Shown one piece after another: positions 8,261 through 17,928 of a stretch of DNA of 64,000 bases. Location: positions 151,608-215,607 of the forward strand of contig NZ_JALMEW010000006.1 of assembly GCF_023094245.1 (NCBI RefSeq), given 5' to 3'. The first letter of the stretch is position 1. Every line of letters starts with the position of its first letter. The DNA comes from Halomonas getboli (GTDB lineage Bacteria > Pseudomonadota > Gammaproteobacteria > Pseudomonadales > Halomonadaceae). The notes beneath the pieces are model-generated. The model was not told where the DNA came from and did not search any database. It saw only the letters and a program-made list of their open reading frames with translations. A program made the position numbers and the translations under genes.

Positions 8261-9484
8261 ATGAGCGATCTGGGCGGGGGCGAGGCCCCGCGGCAGGTGG
8301 ATATCGCCATCGTTGGCGGCGGCCTGGTGGGGGCCAGCCTGGGCTGTGCCCTGGCGCCGCTGATCGAGCGGCTGGGGCTGACGGTGGCGGTGATCGAGGC
8401 CGCGCCCGTGACGGCGAATCTCGACGCGCCCTGGCAGCCGAGCTTCGATGCCCGGGCCAGCGCCATCGCCCAGGGCTCGGTGGCGCACTTCCGCACCCTG
8501 GGGCTGTGGGACGGCCTGGCCGAGCAGGCCTCGCCGATCCGCCGCATCCACGTCAGCGAGCAGGGCCGTCTGGGGGCGACCCGGCTGAACGCCGAGGAGC
8601 TCGGCAGCGAGGCCCTGGGGCAGGTGATTCCCAACGCCTGGCTGGGGCGCGTGCTGCATCGCCGCCTGGCCCAGCTGCCGCTGGACTGGCACTGCCCGGC
8701 CAGGGTCGAGGCGATCCGGCCCGTGGCCGGCGGCCACCGGCTGACGCTCTCCGACGGCGCCTGCCTGGAGGCGGGGCTGACGGTGCTGGCCGACGGCGGG
8801 CGCTCGGGCCTCAAGGAGCGCCTCGGCATCGAGAGCCGAGAGCGGCCCTACGATCAGGTCGCGCTGATCGCCGGCATCGAGGTCGACCGGCCCCACGATG
8901 GCTGGGCCTACGAGCGCTTCACTGGCGACGGCCCGATCGCCCTGCTGCCGCTCAAGGGCCAGGCCATGGAACTGGTCTGGACCCATGAGGCGGGCCAGGA
9001 GACCGATCGCCTGGCCCTCTCCGACGGCGACTTCCTGGCTCAGCTGCAGCGCGCCTTCGGCGACCGCGCCGGGCGCTTCCGCCGGGTCGGCAAGCGCCAC
9101 GCCTATCCGCTGTCGCTGGTCACGGCCCGGGAGACCACCCGGCCCGGACTGGCGGTGATGGGCAACGCGGCCCACTCGCTGCATCCGGTGGCCGGCCAGG
9201 GTTTCAACCTGGCGCTGCGCGGGGTGATGGACCTGGTGGCCGCCATCGAGGCCGGCGCCGCGCGCGGCGATGCCGCCGGCAGCGCCGCCACCCTGGGCGA
9301 CTTCGAGGCCCGCCGCGGCGGTGACCGCCACGACGTGATCCGCTTCAGCGACGGCCTGATCCGGCTGTTCGGGCTCGACAGCACACTGCTATCCCATGCC
9401 CGGGCCGCCGGCCTGGTGGGGCTCAACCTGATGGGCCCGCTGCGCCGCACCCTGGCCCGCCGGGCCATGGGGGTGGAACGATGA
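8261..9484 (+). CDS. ubiH: 2-octaprenyl-6-methoxyphenol hydroxylase UbiH
   Basis: 407 aa, FAD monooxygenase of ubiquinone synthesis. The N-terminal dinucleotide fold is IVGGGLVGASLG. The late flavin motif is MGNAAHSLHPVAGQGFNLAL, where the usual GD is GN. The assignment UbiH rather than UbiI rests on gene order (pepP-ubiH-ubiI) and similarity of the N-terminus. The frame is open 46 codons further up, through Arg/Glu-rich, repeat-like sequence not typical of the family, so MSDLGG is preferred. It overlaps ubiI by four bases (ATGA). Confidence 0.9.
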   Translation: MSDLGGGEAPRQVDIAIVGGGLVGASLGCALAPLIERLGLTVAVIEAAPVTANLDAPWQPSFDARASAIAQGSVAHFRTLGLWDGLAEQASPIRRIHVSEQGRLGATRLNAEELGSEALGQVIPNAWLGRVLHRRLAQLPLDWHCPARVEAIRPVAGGHRLTLSDGACLEAGLTVLADGGRSGLKERLGIESRERPYDQVALIAGIEVDRPHDGWAYERFTGDGPIALLPLKGQAMELVWTHEAGQETDRLALSDGDFLAQLQRAFGDRAGRFRRVGKRHAYPLSLVTARETTRPGLAVMGNAAHSLHPVAGQGFNLALRGVMDLVAAIEAGAARGDAAGSAATLGDFEARRGGDRHDVIRFSDGLIRLFGLDSTLLSHARAAGLVGLNLMGPLRRTLARRAMGVER

Positions 9485-10773
9485 CGGCGGCGCCCGTGAA
9501 GAAGGACGACTGCGTGAATGACGAGGCGAGCGGCATGCGCCGCGACGCGACGCCGGCCGGCGAGACGATCATCGTCGGCGGCGGCATGGTCGGCGCGACC
9601 CTGGCCTGCCTGCTGGGCGAAGCCGGGATAGCGGTGACGCTGGTGGATGCGCGCCCGGCGCCGCTGGACGCCGAGGCCGTGGGCCGCGGCCGGCCGGAGC
9701 GGCGGGTCAGCGCCCTGACGCCGGTCTCCCAGCGCCTGCTCGAGGGTCTGGGCGCCTGGGCGTGGATGCAGGGCCGGCGCGTGACGCCCTATCGCGGCAT
9801 GCGCGTGTGGGACGCCGAGGGCACCGGCGAGGTGGCGTTCACCGCCGAGGAGGCCGGCCTGCCGGTGCTCGGCCATATCGTCGAGAACGACGTGGTGGTG
9901 GCGGCGCTGGAATCGCGGCTGGCGGGTCTGCCGACGGTGACCCGGCGCTTCGGGGCCAGGGTCACGGGCCTCGAGGACGGGCCGGCCGGCCGCACGCTGG
10001 TGCTGGACGGCGGCGAGCGCCTGAACGCCCCGCTGGTGGTGGCCGCCGACGGCGCCCGCTCGCCGCTGCGCGAGCTGGCCGGCATCGGTGTGACGGCGCG
10101 AGAGACCGGCCACTCGGCGTTGGTGACCACGGTGCGCACCGCCGAGCCCCACGGCGGCGTGGCGCGCCAGGCCTTCCTGGGCGATGGCCCGCTGGCCTTC
10201 CTGCCGCTGACGGTGGAGGGCGACGACCACTACTGCTCGATCGTCTGGTCGACCACGCCGGAGCACGCCGAGCGGCTCTGTGGCCTCTCTTCCGAGGCGC
10301 TCGGCCGAGCGCTGACCACGGCCTTCGACGGCCGGCTGGGCGAGGTGGAGGCGGTCGATGGTGCCCTGGCGGTGCCGCTGACCCAGCGCCACGCCGAACG
10401 CTATGTGCTGCCGGGACTGGCGCTGGTGGGCGATGCCGCCCACAGCATCCATCCGCTGGCCGGGCAAGGCGTGAACCTGGGGCTGATGGACGCTGCGGTG
10501 CTGGCAGAGGAGCTGCTGACGGCGCGTCGGCGCGGCGTGGGGCTGGGCAGCGAGGCCTGGCTGTCGCGCTATGCGCGGCGCCGCCGCGGCGACAATGCCG
10601 CCATGCTGAAGCTGATGGACGGCTTTCGGCTGCTGTTCGGGGCCCGCCATCCGGCGCTGACCCTGGTCCGTAACCTGGGCATGTCCGGCGTCGATCGCCT
10701 GTCGCCGCTCAAGCGGCTGCTGATGCAGCAGGCGGCCGGGCGACGGGGGCGGTTGCCGGCTTCGTGCCGTTGA
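9481..10773 (+). CDS. ubiI: UbiI/VisC-type ubiquinone hydroxylase
   Basis: 430 aa, second FAD monooxygenase of the pair, expected to hydroxylate C5 of the ubiquinone ring. FAD motifs: IVGGGMVGATLA and LVGDAAHSIHPLAGQG. Between them lies the mid-chain DG motif in VVAADGARSPLRE. It has about 20 more N-terminal residues than the nearest family start, and an internal methionine at residue 19 could also initiate. Translationally coupled to ubiH; faces ctpA across an 88-bp gap. Confidence 0.88.
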   Translation: MTAAPVKKDDCVNDEASGMRRDATPAGETIIVGGGMVGATLACLLGEAGIAVTLVDARPAPLDAEAVGRGRPERRVSALTPVSQRLLEGLGAWAWMQGRRVTPYRGMRVWDAEGTGEVAFTAEEAGLPVLGHIVENDVVVAALESRLAGLPTVTRRFGARVTGLEDGPAGRTLVLDGGERLNAPLVVAADGARSPLRELAGIGVTARETGHSALVTTVRTAEPHGGVARQAFLGDGPLAFLPLTVEGDDHYCSIVWSTTPEHAERLCGLSSEALGRALTTAFDGRLGEVEAVDGALAVPLTQRHAERYVLPGLALVGDAAHSIHPLAGQGVNLGLMDAAVLAEELLTARRRGVGLGSEAWLSRYARRRRGDNAAMLKLMDGFRLLFGARHPALTLVRNLGMSGVDRLSPLKRLLMQQAAGRRGRLPASCR

Positions 10774-10810
10774 GGACTCTTGATGAGTCGCTGAGGGCGC
10801 TTGTCCAGGC

Positions 10811-10842
10811 CGAGGGCTCTCGTCTGTCGCGGAGAGCCCTCG
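10811..10842. terminator. Hairpin between convergent ubiI and ctpA
   Basis: A perfect 11-bp stem, CGAGGGCTCTC with GAGAGCCCTCG, around a 10-base loop. Neither side has a long T-run, but its place between two convergent genes suggests a shared terminator. Confidence 0.5.
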
Positions 10843-10861
10843 CCGCCTGCCGGGCGCGGCG

Positions 10862-12178
10862 TCAGCCGTCGCGGCCTTGGCCGGCGGCGGCGCCGCGCTC
10901 GCCCAGCACGTTGAGCGCCTTGAGCAGGTTGAGCGCCTCGCCGAGCTGGTAGTCGTCGCGCAGTCGCTCGCTCATCTCGCCACTCGTCTGGGCTTTGCCG
11001 TTGCCGGCCAGGTGGCCTTCCAGGTCGGCCTCGCGCACGCGCAGGCCGGTGTTCTCGGCGACCTCGAGGCGGCCGCGCACCACCTGCACGTCGGGTTCGA
11101 TGCCCAGCGCCTGGATGGAGCGCCCGCTGGGCGTGAAGTAGCGGGCGGTGGTCAGCTTCAGCGCCTCGTCGTCGCCCAGCGGCATGATCTGCTGCACCGA
11201 GCCCTTGCCGAAGCTCTCGGTACCCATCAGCACGCCGCGGCGCTGGTCCTGCAGGGCGCCGGCGACGATCTCCGCCGCCGAGGCGCTGCCGCCGTTGATC
11301 AGCACCACCAGCGGCACGTCCGGCGCGGCGGTGTCGCGGTGAGCGGAGAAGCGCATGGCGCTGTCCGGCAGACGGCCCTCGGTGTAGACGACCAGGCCGT
11401 GGTCGAGGAAGGCGTCGGCCACGTCGACCGCCGCCTGCAGCACGCCGCCGGGGTTGTTGCGCAGGTCGAGCACCAGGCCCTGCAGCGGACCGTCCTCGCG
11501 CAGCGCGTCCAGGGCGTCGACGACCTGCTCGCCGGTGCGGGTCTGGAACTGGCTGATGCGCACGTAGCCGTAGCCCGGTGCCAGCATCTCCTGCTTGACG
11601 CTCTCGGTGCGGATCACCTCGCGCTCGACGCTGACCTCGCGCGGTGCGCTCTCGCCCTCGCGCATGATGGTCAGGCGGATCTCGGTGCCGGGGTCGCCGC
11701 GCATCAGGTCGACGGCCTCCTGCAGCGACATGCCCTCGGTGGGGGTGTCGTCGATGCGCAGGATGGCGTCCTGGGCCTGGAGGCCGGCGCGGGAGGCCGG
11801 GGTGTCGTCGATGGGCGTGATCACGGTGAGCTGGCCGTCGCGCTTGCCGACCTCGATGCCCACGCCGCCGAACTCGCCCTGGGTGGACTCGCGCAGGCTA
11901 CGGTAGTCCTCGGCGTTCAGATAGGTGGAGTGCGGATCGAGTTCGTTGAGCATGCCGCGCATGGCGTTGTGTAGCAGGGTGGCGTCGTCGACTTCCTCGA
12001 CGTAGGCCCGCTTGATGCGCTCGAACACCTCGGCGAAGGCCTGGATCTCGGCCACCGGCAGGTCGTCGTCCGCCGGCGAGGGGGCGGGAGCGGCCAGCGC
12101 AGGCAGCGGCAGAATCATCAGGGCGACCGGCAGCAGGGCCGCTTTCAGTTGCCGCAGCGGGGCGTTCGTCGAAGGCAT
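10862..12178 (-). CDS. ctpA: C-terminal processing peptidase (S41 family, CtpA)
   Basis: 438 aa periplasmic serine protease that degrades or trims exported proteins at the C-terminus. The signal peptide covers about residues 1-30, ending ALAAPA. A PDZ domain (GGVGIEVG onward, about 95-175) precedes the S41 core. The catalytic serine is in GGSASAAEI and the lysine in SFGKGSVQQ. An alternative start at 12217 would add 13 residues; neither has a strong ribosome site. It is the last gene of the gpmI-envC-ctpA operon. Confidence 0.93.
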   Translation of the reverse strand: MPSTNAPLRQLKAALLPVALMILPLPALAAPAPSPADDDLPVAEIQAFAEVFERIKRAYVEEVDDATLLHNAMRGMLNELDPHSTYLNAEDYRSLRESTQGEFGGVGIEVGKRDGQLTVITPIDDTPASRAGLQAQDAILRIDDTPTEGMSLQEAVDLMRGDPGTEIRLTIMREGESAPREVSVEREVIRTESVKQEMLAPGYGYVRISQFQTRTGEQVVDALDALREDGPLQGLVLDLRNNPGGVLQAAVDVADAFLDHGLVVYTEGRLPDSAMRFSAHRDTAAPDVPLVVLINGGSASAAEIVAGALQDQRRGVLMGTESFGKGSVQQIMPLGDDEALKLTTARYFTPSGRSIQALGIEPDVQVVRGRLEVAENTGLRVREADLEGHLAGNGKAQTSGEMSERLRDDYQLGEALNLLKALNVLGERGAAAGQGRDG

Positions 12179-12215
12179 GCGCGTTCTCGTGGCTGGTCGG
12201 AGATGTGGCTTCAGC

Positions 12216-12274
12216 ATAGCGTGGCGCCGGACGCGATTGGAATAGCGTGGCGGCGGACGCTAATGAATAGCGGG
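12216..12274. repeat. Short direct repeat, about 26-bp period
   Basis: In the ctpA-envC gap, the 19 bases at 12216-12234 recur at 12242-12260 with one mismatch, and the first six (ATAGCG) recur at 12267. Periods are 26 and 25 bp, about 2.3 copies. The first copy overlaps the possible upstream ctpA start at 12217. Confidence 0.8.
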
Positions 12275-12275
12275 T

Positions 12276-13433
12276 CTAGCGCCGGGCGATCCAGCGGCTG
12301 GGGTCGATGGGCTCGCCGTGGCGGCGCACCTCGAAGTAGAGCCCGGGGGACGATTGGCCGCCGGTGGCGCCCACCGTGCCGACGGTCTCGCCCTCGCTCA
12401 CCGCTTCGCCGACGCCGACCGTGAAGCGCTGCAGGTGGGCGTGCAGGGTCATCACGCCGTCGCCGTGGTCGAGGATCAGCAGGTTGCCGAAGCCGCGCAT
12501 CCAGTCGGCGAACACCACTCGGCCGGCGTGCACCGCCTCGACCGGCGTGCCCTCGGCGGCGCGGATCACCAGGCCGTTGCGGTGCACGCCGTCACCGCGG
12601 CCGAAGCGCGAGGTCACGCTGCCCTGAACCGGCCAGGGCAGATCGCCCTGGGTGGCGGCGATGTCGGTCGAGGGCGGCGGCTGCTGCAGGCGCGCCAGGC
12701 GTTCCTGCACCTGGTTCAGCACCCGCTCGGCGTGGGCGCGGTCTTGGGCCAGTTCGGACAGCCGCGCCTGTTCGCTGGCGAAGCGATCATTGAGCTTCGC
12801 CACCAGCTGTTCGCGCTCGTCGACCTGGCGGGCCAGCTCGGCGCCGCGCGCCTCGAGCTCGTCGGCGAGCCGGTCCAGCTGCGCGCTTCTTTCATCGAGC
12901 GCCCGGCGGTTGTCGGCCAGCGCCGCGTCCAGCCGCTCGAGCTGGTCGAGGCGCTGCTGGCGGGCGTCGGTCAGGCGGTTGAGATAGGTCTGCAGCCGGT
13001 CCAGCCGGGCCGGGTCGTCCTGATTGAGCAGCAGCTTGAGCTGCGGCGTCAGGCCCAGCCGGTAGAGGGCGTCGAGCTGCTCGCCGATGGCATCCAGCTG
13101 CTGCTGACGTTCGGCCTTGAGCGCGTCGCGCCGGGTCTCGAGCGCGTGGACCTGGTCGCGCAGGTCGCGCTTCTCGGCCTGGAGCTCGTCCAGGCGGCGG
13201 TGGGTCTCGGCCAGCGAGGTCTCGACCTCGCGCAGCGCCTCGTTGGCGTCGTCCCGGGCATCGCGGGTGGCAGAGAGGTCCTGTGTCGCCGCCTGGATGT
13301 GCTCGCCGATGGCGTCCAGGCGCTGCTGGGCCTGGCGCTCATCGACCCGGGCCGCCTGGGCGGTGTTCAGGGCGATGACAAGAGCGAGGCCCGGCAGCCA
13401 TGGCCACCGGGCCGGGGTGCGCCGTCGGCTCAC
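12276..13433 (-). CDS. envC: Murein hydrolase activator EnvC
   Basis: 385 aa, starting at GTG 13433, which overlaps the gpmI stop (GTGA). A signal peptide (about 1-26, cleaved near NTAQAA) is followed by a very long coiled coil (about 30-255) and a C-terminal LytM/M23 domain (about 270-385). The LytM zinc ligands are degenerate (HRNGLVI where an active enzyme has HxxxD), as in EnvC proteins that activate amidases such as AmiA/AmiB rather than cutting murein themselves. Acts in the periplasm at septation. Confidence 0.93.
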   Translation of the reverse strand: MSRRRTPARWPWLPGLALVIALNTAQAARVDERQAQQRLDAIGEHIQAATQDLSATRDARDDANEALREVETSLAETHRRLDELQAEKRDLRDQVHALETRRDALKAERQQQLDAIGEQLDALYRLGLTPQLKLLLNQDDPARLDRLQTYLNRLTDARQQRLDQLERLDAALADNRRALDERSAQLDRLADELEARGAELARQVDEREQLVAKLNDRFASEQARLSELAQDRAHAERVLNQVQERLARLQQPPPSTDIAATQGDLPWPVQGSVTSRFGRGDGVHRNGLVIRAAEGTPVEAVHAGRVVFADWMRGFGNLLILDHGDGVMTLHAHLQRFTVGVGEAVSEGETVGTVGATGGQSSPGLYFEVRRHGEPIDPSRWIARR

Positions 13434-15001
13434 GCCTCGATCAGCACGCGGCCGGTCATTTCCTCGGGCACCGGCTGATCCATCAGCGTCAGCAGGGTCG
13501 GGGCGAGGTCGCACAGGCGGCCGTCCTGGGCCAGCTGCAGCGGACGCGGGCCGACGTAGATCAGCGGCACGTCGAAGGTGGTATGGGCGGTTTGGGCGGC
13601 GCCGGTCTCGGGGTGGACCATCTGCTCGGCGTTGCCGTGGTCGGCGGTGATCAGGCAGGCACCGCCGACCTTCTCGAGCGCCTCGACCACGCGGCCGACG
13701 CAGGCGTCGACGGCCTCGACGGCCTTGACCGCGGCGTCGAAGTCGCCGGTGTGGCCGACCATGTCGCCGTTGGCGTAGTTGCACACGATCAGGTCGTGGG
13801 CGCCGGACTCGATGGCCTCGACCAGGCGGTCGGTGACCTCCACGGCGCTCATCTCGGGCTTCTCGTCGTAGGTCTTCACGTCCTGGGGCGAGGGCACCAG
13901 CACGCGGGTCTCGCCCTCGTACTCGGCCTCGCGGCCGCCGGAAAAGAAGAAGGTGACGTGGGCGTACTTTTCGGTCTCGGCGATGCGCAGCTGGGTCAGG
14001 CCGCGCTTCTCCATCACCTCGCCCAGGGTGTTGTGCAGCTCTTCCGGCGGGAAGGCGGCCGGGGCCGGGATGTCGGCGGCGTACTGGGTCATGGTGACCA
14101 GGCTGCCGCCGGCCAGCCGCGGGCGGGCCCGGCGCTCGAAGCCGGCGAAGTCGTCCTCGACGAAGGCGCGGGTCAGCTCGCGGGCGCGGTCGGCGCGGAA
14201 GTTCATGAAGATGGCGGCGTCGCCGTCCTCCATGCGCACCGGGACGTCGCCGCTGAGGATGGCGGTGGCGGTGACGAATTCGTCGGTCTCGCCACGGTCG
14301 TAGGCCGCGTCCAGGCCGGCCTCGGCGCTCTGGGCAACGTGCTCGGCGGTGCCCTCGGTGGCCAGGCGATAGGCCTGCTCGACGCGATCCCAGCGGTTGT
14401 CGCGGTCCATGGCGAAGTAGCGGCCGATCAGCGAGGCCACGTAGCCGTTCTCGGCGCCGACCAGCTCGGCTAGCCGGGCGTTGGTGCGCTCGATGGAGGC
14501 GCGGGCGCTCTTCGGCGCGGTGTCGCGGCCGTCGAGGAAGGCGTGCACGTAGATGCGCCTGGCGCCGCGCTGGGCGGCCAGCTCGGCCATGGCCAGGATA
14601 TGATCCTCGTGGCTGTGCACGCCGCCCGGCGACAGCAGGCCCAGCAGGTGCACGGCGCGGCCGGCCTCGGCGGCGGCGTCCAGCGGGGCGGTGAGGATGG
14701 CGTTGTCGGCCAGCGCGCCGTCCTCGACGGCCTTGGTGATGCGGGTGAAGTCCTGGTAGACGATGCGCCCGGCGCCGAGGTTCATGTGACCGACTTCCGA
14801 GTTGCCCATCTGGCCGTCCGGCAGCCCCACGTAGCGGCCGTCGGTATGCACCAGGGCGTGGGCACGCGTCTCCCACAGCCCGTCCATCACCGGCGTGTTG
14901 GCGGCCAGGATGGCGTTGTCGGTGGGATCCGGGTTGTAGCCGTAGCCGTCGAGAATGATCAGGGCCACCGGGCGGGGAGTCGGGGTCGATGAGTCGGTCA
15001 T
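13430..15001 (-). CDS. gpmI: 2,3-bisphosphoglycerate-independent phosphoglycerate mutase
   Basis: 523 aa, close to the usual 510-515. Interconverts 3- and 2-phosphoglycerate; Mn-dependent, alkaline-phosphatase superfamily. IILDGYGYN carries the first metal aspartate and QMGNSEVGH the phospho-serine. HGNAEQM and the late [12 protein letters not shown] supply further ligands. First gene of the gpmI-envC-ctpA operon, the order seen in many Gammaproteobacteria. Confidence 0.96.
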   Translation of the reverse strand: MTDSSTPTPRPVALIILDGYGYNPDPTDNAILAANTPVMDGLWETRAHALVHTDGRYVGLPDGQMGNSEVGHMNLGAGRIVYQDFTRITKAVEDGALADNAILTAPLDAAAEAGRAVHLLGLLSPGGVHSHEDHILAMAELAAQRGARRIYVHAFLDGRDTAPKSARASIERTNARLAELVGAENGYVASLIGRYFAMDRDNRWDRVEQAYRLATEGTAEHVAQSAEAGLDAAYDRGETDEFVTATAILSGDVPVRMEDGDAAIFMNFRADRARELTRAFVEDDFAGFERRARPRLAGGSLVTMTQYAADIPAPAAFPPEELHNTLGEVMEKRGLTQLRIAETEKYAHVTFFFSGGREAEYEGETRVLVPSPQDVKTYDEKPEMSAVEVTDRLVEAIESGAHDLIVCNYANGDMVGHTGDFDAAVKAVEAVDACVGRVVEALEKVGGACLITADHGNAEQMVHPETGAAQTAHTTFDVPLIYVGPRPLQLAQDGRLCDLAPTLLTLMDQPVPEEMTGRVLIEA

Positions 15002-15212
15002 GCGTCGAAGCCTCTTGGTTGGGTCGTTGCCGCCTCGGCGCTACGGCCTTGGGCGGGGTCGCGACTTGCCTCTGCTTGCGGCATCATATCGCACGGCCCC
15101 GTCGGGCGTCATATCGCGCGCCCTCGGCGGTCCCACGGCATCATGTATACTGGGCGCCGCCGGCCCGGCCGGTTTCGTTCACCGCGTACCCGAAAAAGAG
15201 TCTTTCCGAATC

Positions 15213-15635
15213 ATGATCGATCAGCTGTTCGAATTCGTGCAGAACCACCCGCTACTGGTCGCCGCCTTCGCGCTGGTGCTGGTCGCCTGGATCGCCTACG
15301 AGATCCGCAGCGGCGGGGCCAACGGTGTGACCACCAGCGAGGCCACTCAGCTGGTCAATCGCGAGGACGCCGTGGTGCTCGATATCCGCGACAAGAACGA
15401 CTTCAAGGCGGGCCATATCGCCGGCGCGCGCAACATTCCGCAGAGCAGCCTCGACGGCCGCCTCAGCGAGCTCGAGAAGTTCAAGAGCAAGCCGATCATC
15501 GTGGCCTGCAAGCACGGCCAGACCGCCGGCGTGGCAATGGCCAAGCTGACCAAGGCCGGCTTCGAGCGCGTCTACAAGCTCAAGGGCGGCATGGCGCAGT
15601 GGCAGACCGATGGCCTGCCGCTGGTCAAGAAGTGA
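15213..15635 (+). CDS. Membrane-anchored rhodanese-like protein (YibN type)
   Basis: 140 aa. One N-terminal transmembrane segment (about 12-29) is followed by a rhodanese domain (about 35-135) with the active-site cysteine in IIVACKHGQTAG. It is the YibN-like gene usually found beside gpmI and secB. The probable role is sulfur transfer or persulfide handling at the membrane; the physiological partner is unknown. The start follows family length; a frame open to 14955 is not family-like. Divergent from gpmI. Confidence 0.9.
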   Translation: MIDQLFEFVQNHPLLVAAFALVLVAWIAYEIRSGGANGVTTSEATQLVNREDAVVLDIRDKNDFKAGHIAGARNIPQSSLDGRLSELEKFKSKPIIVACKHGQTAGVAMAKLTKAGFERVYKLKGGMAQWQTDGLPLVKK

Positions 15636-15677
15636 TCACGCCCTCTTAATACTCCAACGACCAAAGGATTGCTTTCC

Positions 15678-16184
15678 ATGGCGGAAGACAACAACCCGAA
15701 CAGCGGCGCCAACGGCCAGGACAAGCCCCAGGTGCAGTTCGCCCTGCAGCGCATCTACGTCAAGGACATCTCCTTCGAGGCGCCGAACTCCCCGGCGGTG
15801 TTCCAGCAGCCGTTCAAGCCCAAGGTCGGCCTGGACCTGAACACCACGTACCAGAAGGTCGGCGAGGACCTCTATGAAGTGGTGATCAAGGTCACCGCCC
15901 AGGTGACTCACAGCGAGGAAGGCACCACCTCCTTCCTGGCCGAGCTCGAGCAGGCGGGCCTGTTCCGCATCGGCGGCATCGAGGGTTCCCAGCTCGACCA
16001 CACCCTGGGCGCCTTCTGCCCGAACATGCTTTTCCCCTACGCGCGTGAGTGCATCGACAACCTGGTCAACCGTGGCGGCTTCCCGCCGCTGATGCTCTCG
16101 CCGGTCAACTTCGAGGCGATCTACGCCCAGAAGAAGCAGCGCGAGGCCCAGCAGCAGCAACAGGGCGAGCAGGCCGCGCAGTAA
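15678..16184 (+). CDS. secB: Protein-export chaperone SecB
   Basis: 168 aa, cytoplasmic tetrameric chaperone that hands unfolded preproteins to SecA. Family blocks FALQRIYVKDISFEAPNSP, LGAFCPNMLFPYARE and GGFPPLMLSPVNF are intact. The C-terminal tail is glutamine-rich. ATG at 15678 has AAGGA nine bases upstream; a TTG three codons earlier is less likely. Follows the rhodanese gene by 42 bp, probably the same operon. Confidence 0.96.
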   Translation: MAEDNNPNSGANGQDKPQVQFALQRIYVKDISFEAPNSPAVFQQPFKPKVGLDLNTTYQKVGEDLYEVVIKVTAQVTHSEEGTTSFLAELEQAGLFRIGGIEGSQLDHTLGAFCPNMLFPYARECIDNLVNRGGFPPLMLSPVNFEAIYAQKKQREAQQQQQGEQAAQ

Positions 16185-16222
16185 GCGCCTGCCCACAGCG
16201 ATGCGCGCCGGGGCAAGGTGGC

Positions 16223-16285
16223 GCGAGGGGTTTTGACCATGGATGGTCAAAGTAGCGCCCAGGGATGGGTTCACAGCGCCCTCGC
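16223..16285 (+). repeat. 63-nt structured dispersed repeat, copy A
   Basis: Bounded by the inverted repeat GCGAGGG / CCCTCGC. Inside are two further hairpins: TTGACCA-TGGA-TGGTCAA (16233-16250) and CCCA-GGGA-TGGG (16258-16269). It aligns without gaps to copy B at 17929-17991, with stem changes compensated. Both inner loops show GGA. It lies in the secB-rsmE gap on the same strand as both genes. Confidence 0.85.
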
Positions 16286-16344
16286 AACGCCTTGACCCGG
16301 AAAAGCGCATCGCATCGTACGAACCACCGCAGAGCCTCCCCTCC

Positions 16345-17073
16345 ATGGCGATCAAGCCCCGTATCCATGTCGCCGCCGCGCTGACCGCCGGCGCCGACGT
16401 CGTCCTGCCGGAAGGCCCGGCGCGCCACGTGGCCCGGGTGCTGCGCCTGGGCGAGGGTGCGCCGCTGGTGCTGTTCGACGGCCACGGCAGCGAGGCCGAG
16501 GCGGTGCTGGTCGAGGCCGGCCGCAAGCGCGTGGTGGCCCGCATCGGGGCCGTTCATGAGGGTCGCGGCGAGTCGCCGCTGGCGGTGCACCTGGGTCAGG
16601 CGATCTCCAAGGGCGATCGTATGGACTACGCGATCCAGAAGGCCGTGGAGCTGGGCGTGGCCGAGATCACCCCGCTCTACACCGAGCACGGCGACGTGCG
16701 TCTCAAGGGCGAGCGCGAGGCCAGGAAGCTGGCCCACTGGCAGGCCGTGGCCGCCAGCGCCTGCGAGCAGTGCGGCCGCGCCACCGTGCCGCCGGTGCAT
16801 CCGCCGGTCGGACTCGCCGACTGGCTGGCCGGCCGCGACGAGGCGCTGCGGCTGGTGCTGCATCCCGGCACCCCGGGCGCGCTGGAGCGCGAGGACGCCA
16901 TCGCCCGCGCGGCGCTGCTGATCGGCCCCGAGGGCGGCCTCTCGGACGCCGAGATCGATGTCGCCACCGACGCCGACTTTGCCGCCCTGACCCTGGGGCC
17001 GCGCATCCTGCGCACCGAGACCGCCCCGGTGGTCGCCCTGACGCTGCTGCAGGATCGCTTCGGCGACCTCTGA
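16345..17073 (+). CDS. rsmE: 16S rRNA (uracil1498-N3)-methyltransferase
   Basis: 242 aa SPOUT-family enzyme that methylates U1498 of 16S rRNA using SAM. The N-terminal PUA-like domain contains GPARHVARVLRL. The C-terminal trefoil knot shows LIGPEGGLSDAEI and LGPRILRTETAPV, the SAM-binding signatures. I start at MAIKPRIHV; the frame is open upstream through the 63-nt repeat but is not family-like there. Confidence 0.95.
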   Translation: MAIKPRIHVAAALTAGADVVLPEGPARHVARVLRLGEGAPLVLFDGHGSEAEAVLVEAGRKRVVARIGAVHEGRGESPLAVHLGQAISKGDRMDYAIQKAVELGVAEITPLYTEHGDVRLKGEREARKLAHWQAVAASACEQCGRATVPPVHPPVGLADWLAGRDEALRLVLHPGTPGALEREDAIARAALLIGPEGGLSDAEIDVATDADFAALTLGPRILRTETAPVVALTLLQDRFGDL

Positions 17074-17165
17074 GCCCCGTTCGCCCTGGCCCCTCGCGCC
17101 CGGCGCCTTTTCCCGCCGTCGGGCCACGCCCATAATGACGGCACACTCGCAGTGGAATCCCGATC

Positions 17166-17903
17166 ATGTCCGACTCCCGCCGATCCGCCCCACGCGCGGC
17201 CCATTCCCGTCGTGAGCCCATGCGCCGCACCCGCGAGCCGCGAGCCAGCGTCGGCGAGGTCGCCTACCTGCCGGTGGTGAAGGTCAACGAGACCGGCGCC
17301 TTCCTCGACTGGGGCCACTCGCGGGACCTGCTGCTGCCCTTCGGCGAGCAGCGTTTCCGCCCCACGGTGGGGCGCCGGGTGCTGGTGATGATCCGCGAGG
17401 ACGACCGCGAACGGCCCTTCGCCACCCAGCGTCTCGACCGCTACCTGTCCGATCACGCCGAGGGCCTGGCCGCCGGCAGCGCCGTGGCGCTGGTGATCGC
17501 CGATCAGACCGATCTCGGCTACAAGGCGGTGGTCGACGGCCGCTTCTGGGGCCTGCTCTACCACGACGACGTGACCCGGCCGCTGCGACGCGGCCAGCGC
17601 CTGGAGGGCCACGTGAAACGGGTCCGCGAGGACGGTCGCCTGGACCTGTCGCTGCTGCCGCCGGGCCCGGCGCGGCTCGACGTGGTCGGCGAGGCGGTGC
17701 TCAAGGCGCTGCGCGAAAGTGGCGGCTACCTGCCGCTCTCCGACGCCAGCCCGGCCGGCGAGATCAAGGCCCGGCTCGGGGTCAGCAAGAACGCCTTCAA
17801 GCAGGCCATCGGCCGGCTCTACAAGCAGCGTCGCATCACCATCGAGAGCGGCGGTATCCGCTTCGCGCCCGGCGGGGAGCAGGATTCTCACGGCGCCTCC
17901 TAG
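17166..17903 (+). CDS. S1-domain RNA-binding protein, CvfB/YitL-like
   Basis: 245 aa. A basic N-terminal tail (1-28) precedes S1-like OB folds of the CvfB family: VNETGAFLDWGHSRDLLLPF is the typical first S1 motif, with another around GLLYHDDVTRPLRRGQ. The C-terminal winged helix (about 178-240, SKNAFKQAIGRLYKQ) also fits CvfB. Expected to bind RNA; in Gram-positive bacteria the family affects virulence gene expression. Its specific role here is unknown. Between rsmE and gshB, same strand. Confidence 0.85.
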   Translation: MSDSRRSAPRAAHSRREPMRRTREPRASVGEVAYLPVVKVNETGAFLDWGHSRDLLLPFGEQRFRPTVGRRVLVMIREDDRERPFATQRLDRYLSDHAEGLAAGSAVALVIADQTDLGYKAVVDGRFWGLLYHDDVTRPLRRGQRLEGHVKRVREDGRLDLSLLPPGPARLDVVGEAVLKALRESGGYLPLSDASPAGEIKARLGVSKNAFKQAIGRLYKQRRITIESGGIRFAPGGEQDSHGAS

Positions 17904-17928
17904 CGCAGCGCGCCGGGGGCAGGCCGTA

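Noticed and set aside
13434..14876. Upstream extension of the envC frame through gpmI
   Set aside because: It is the antisense-free shadow of gpmI in another frame; the GTG at 13433 with signal peptide and GTGA overlap explains envC.
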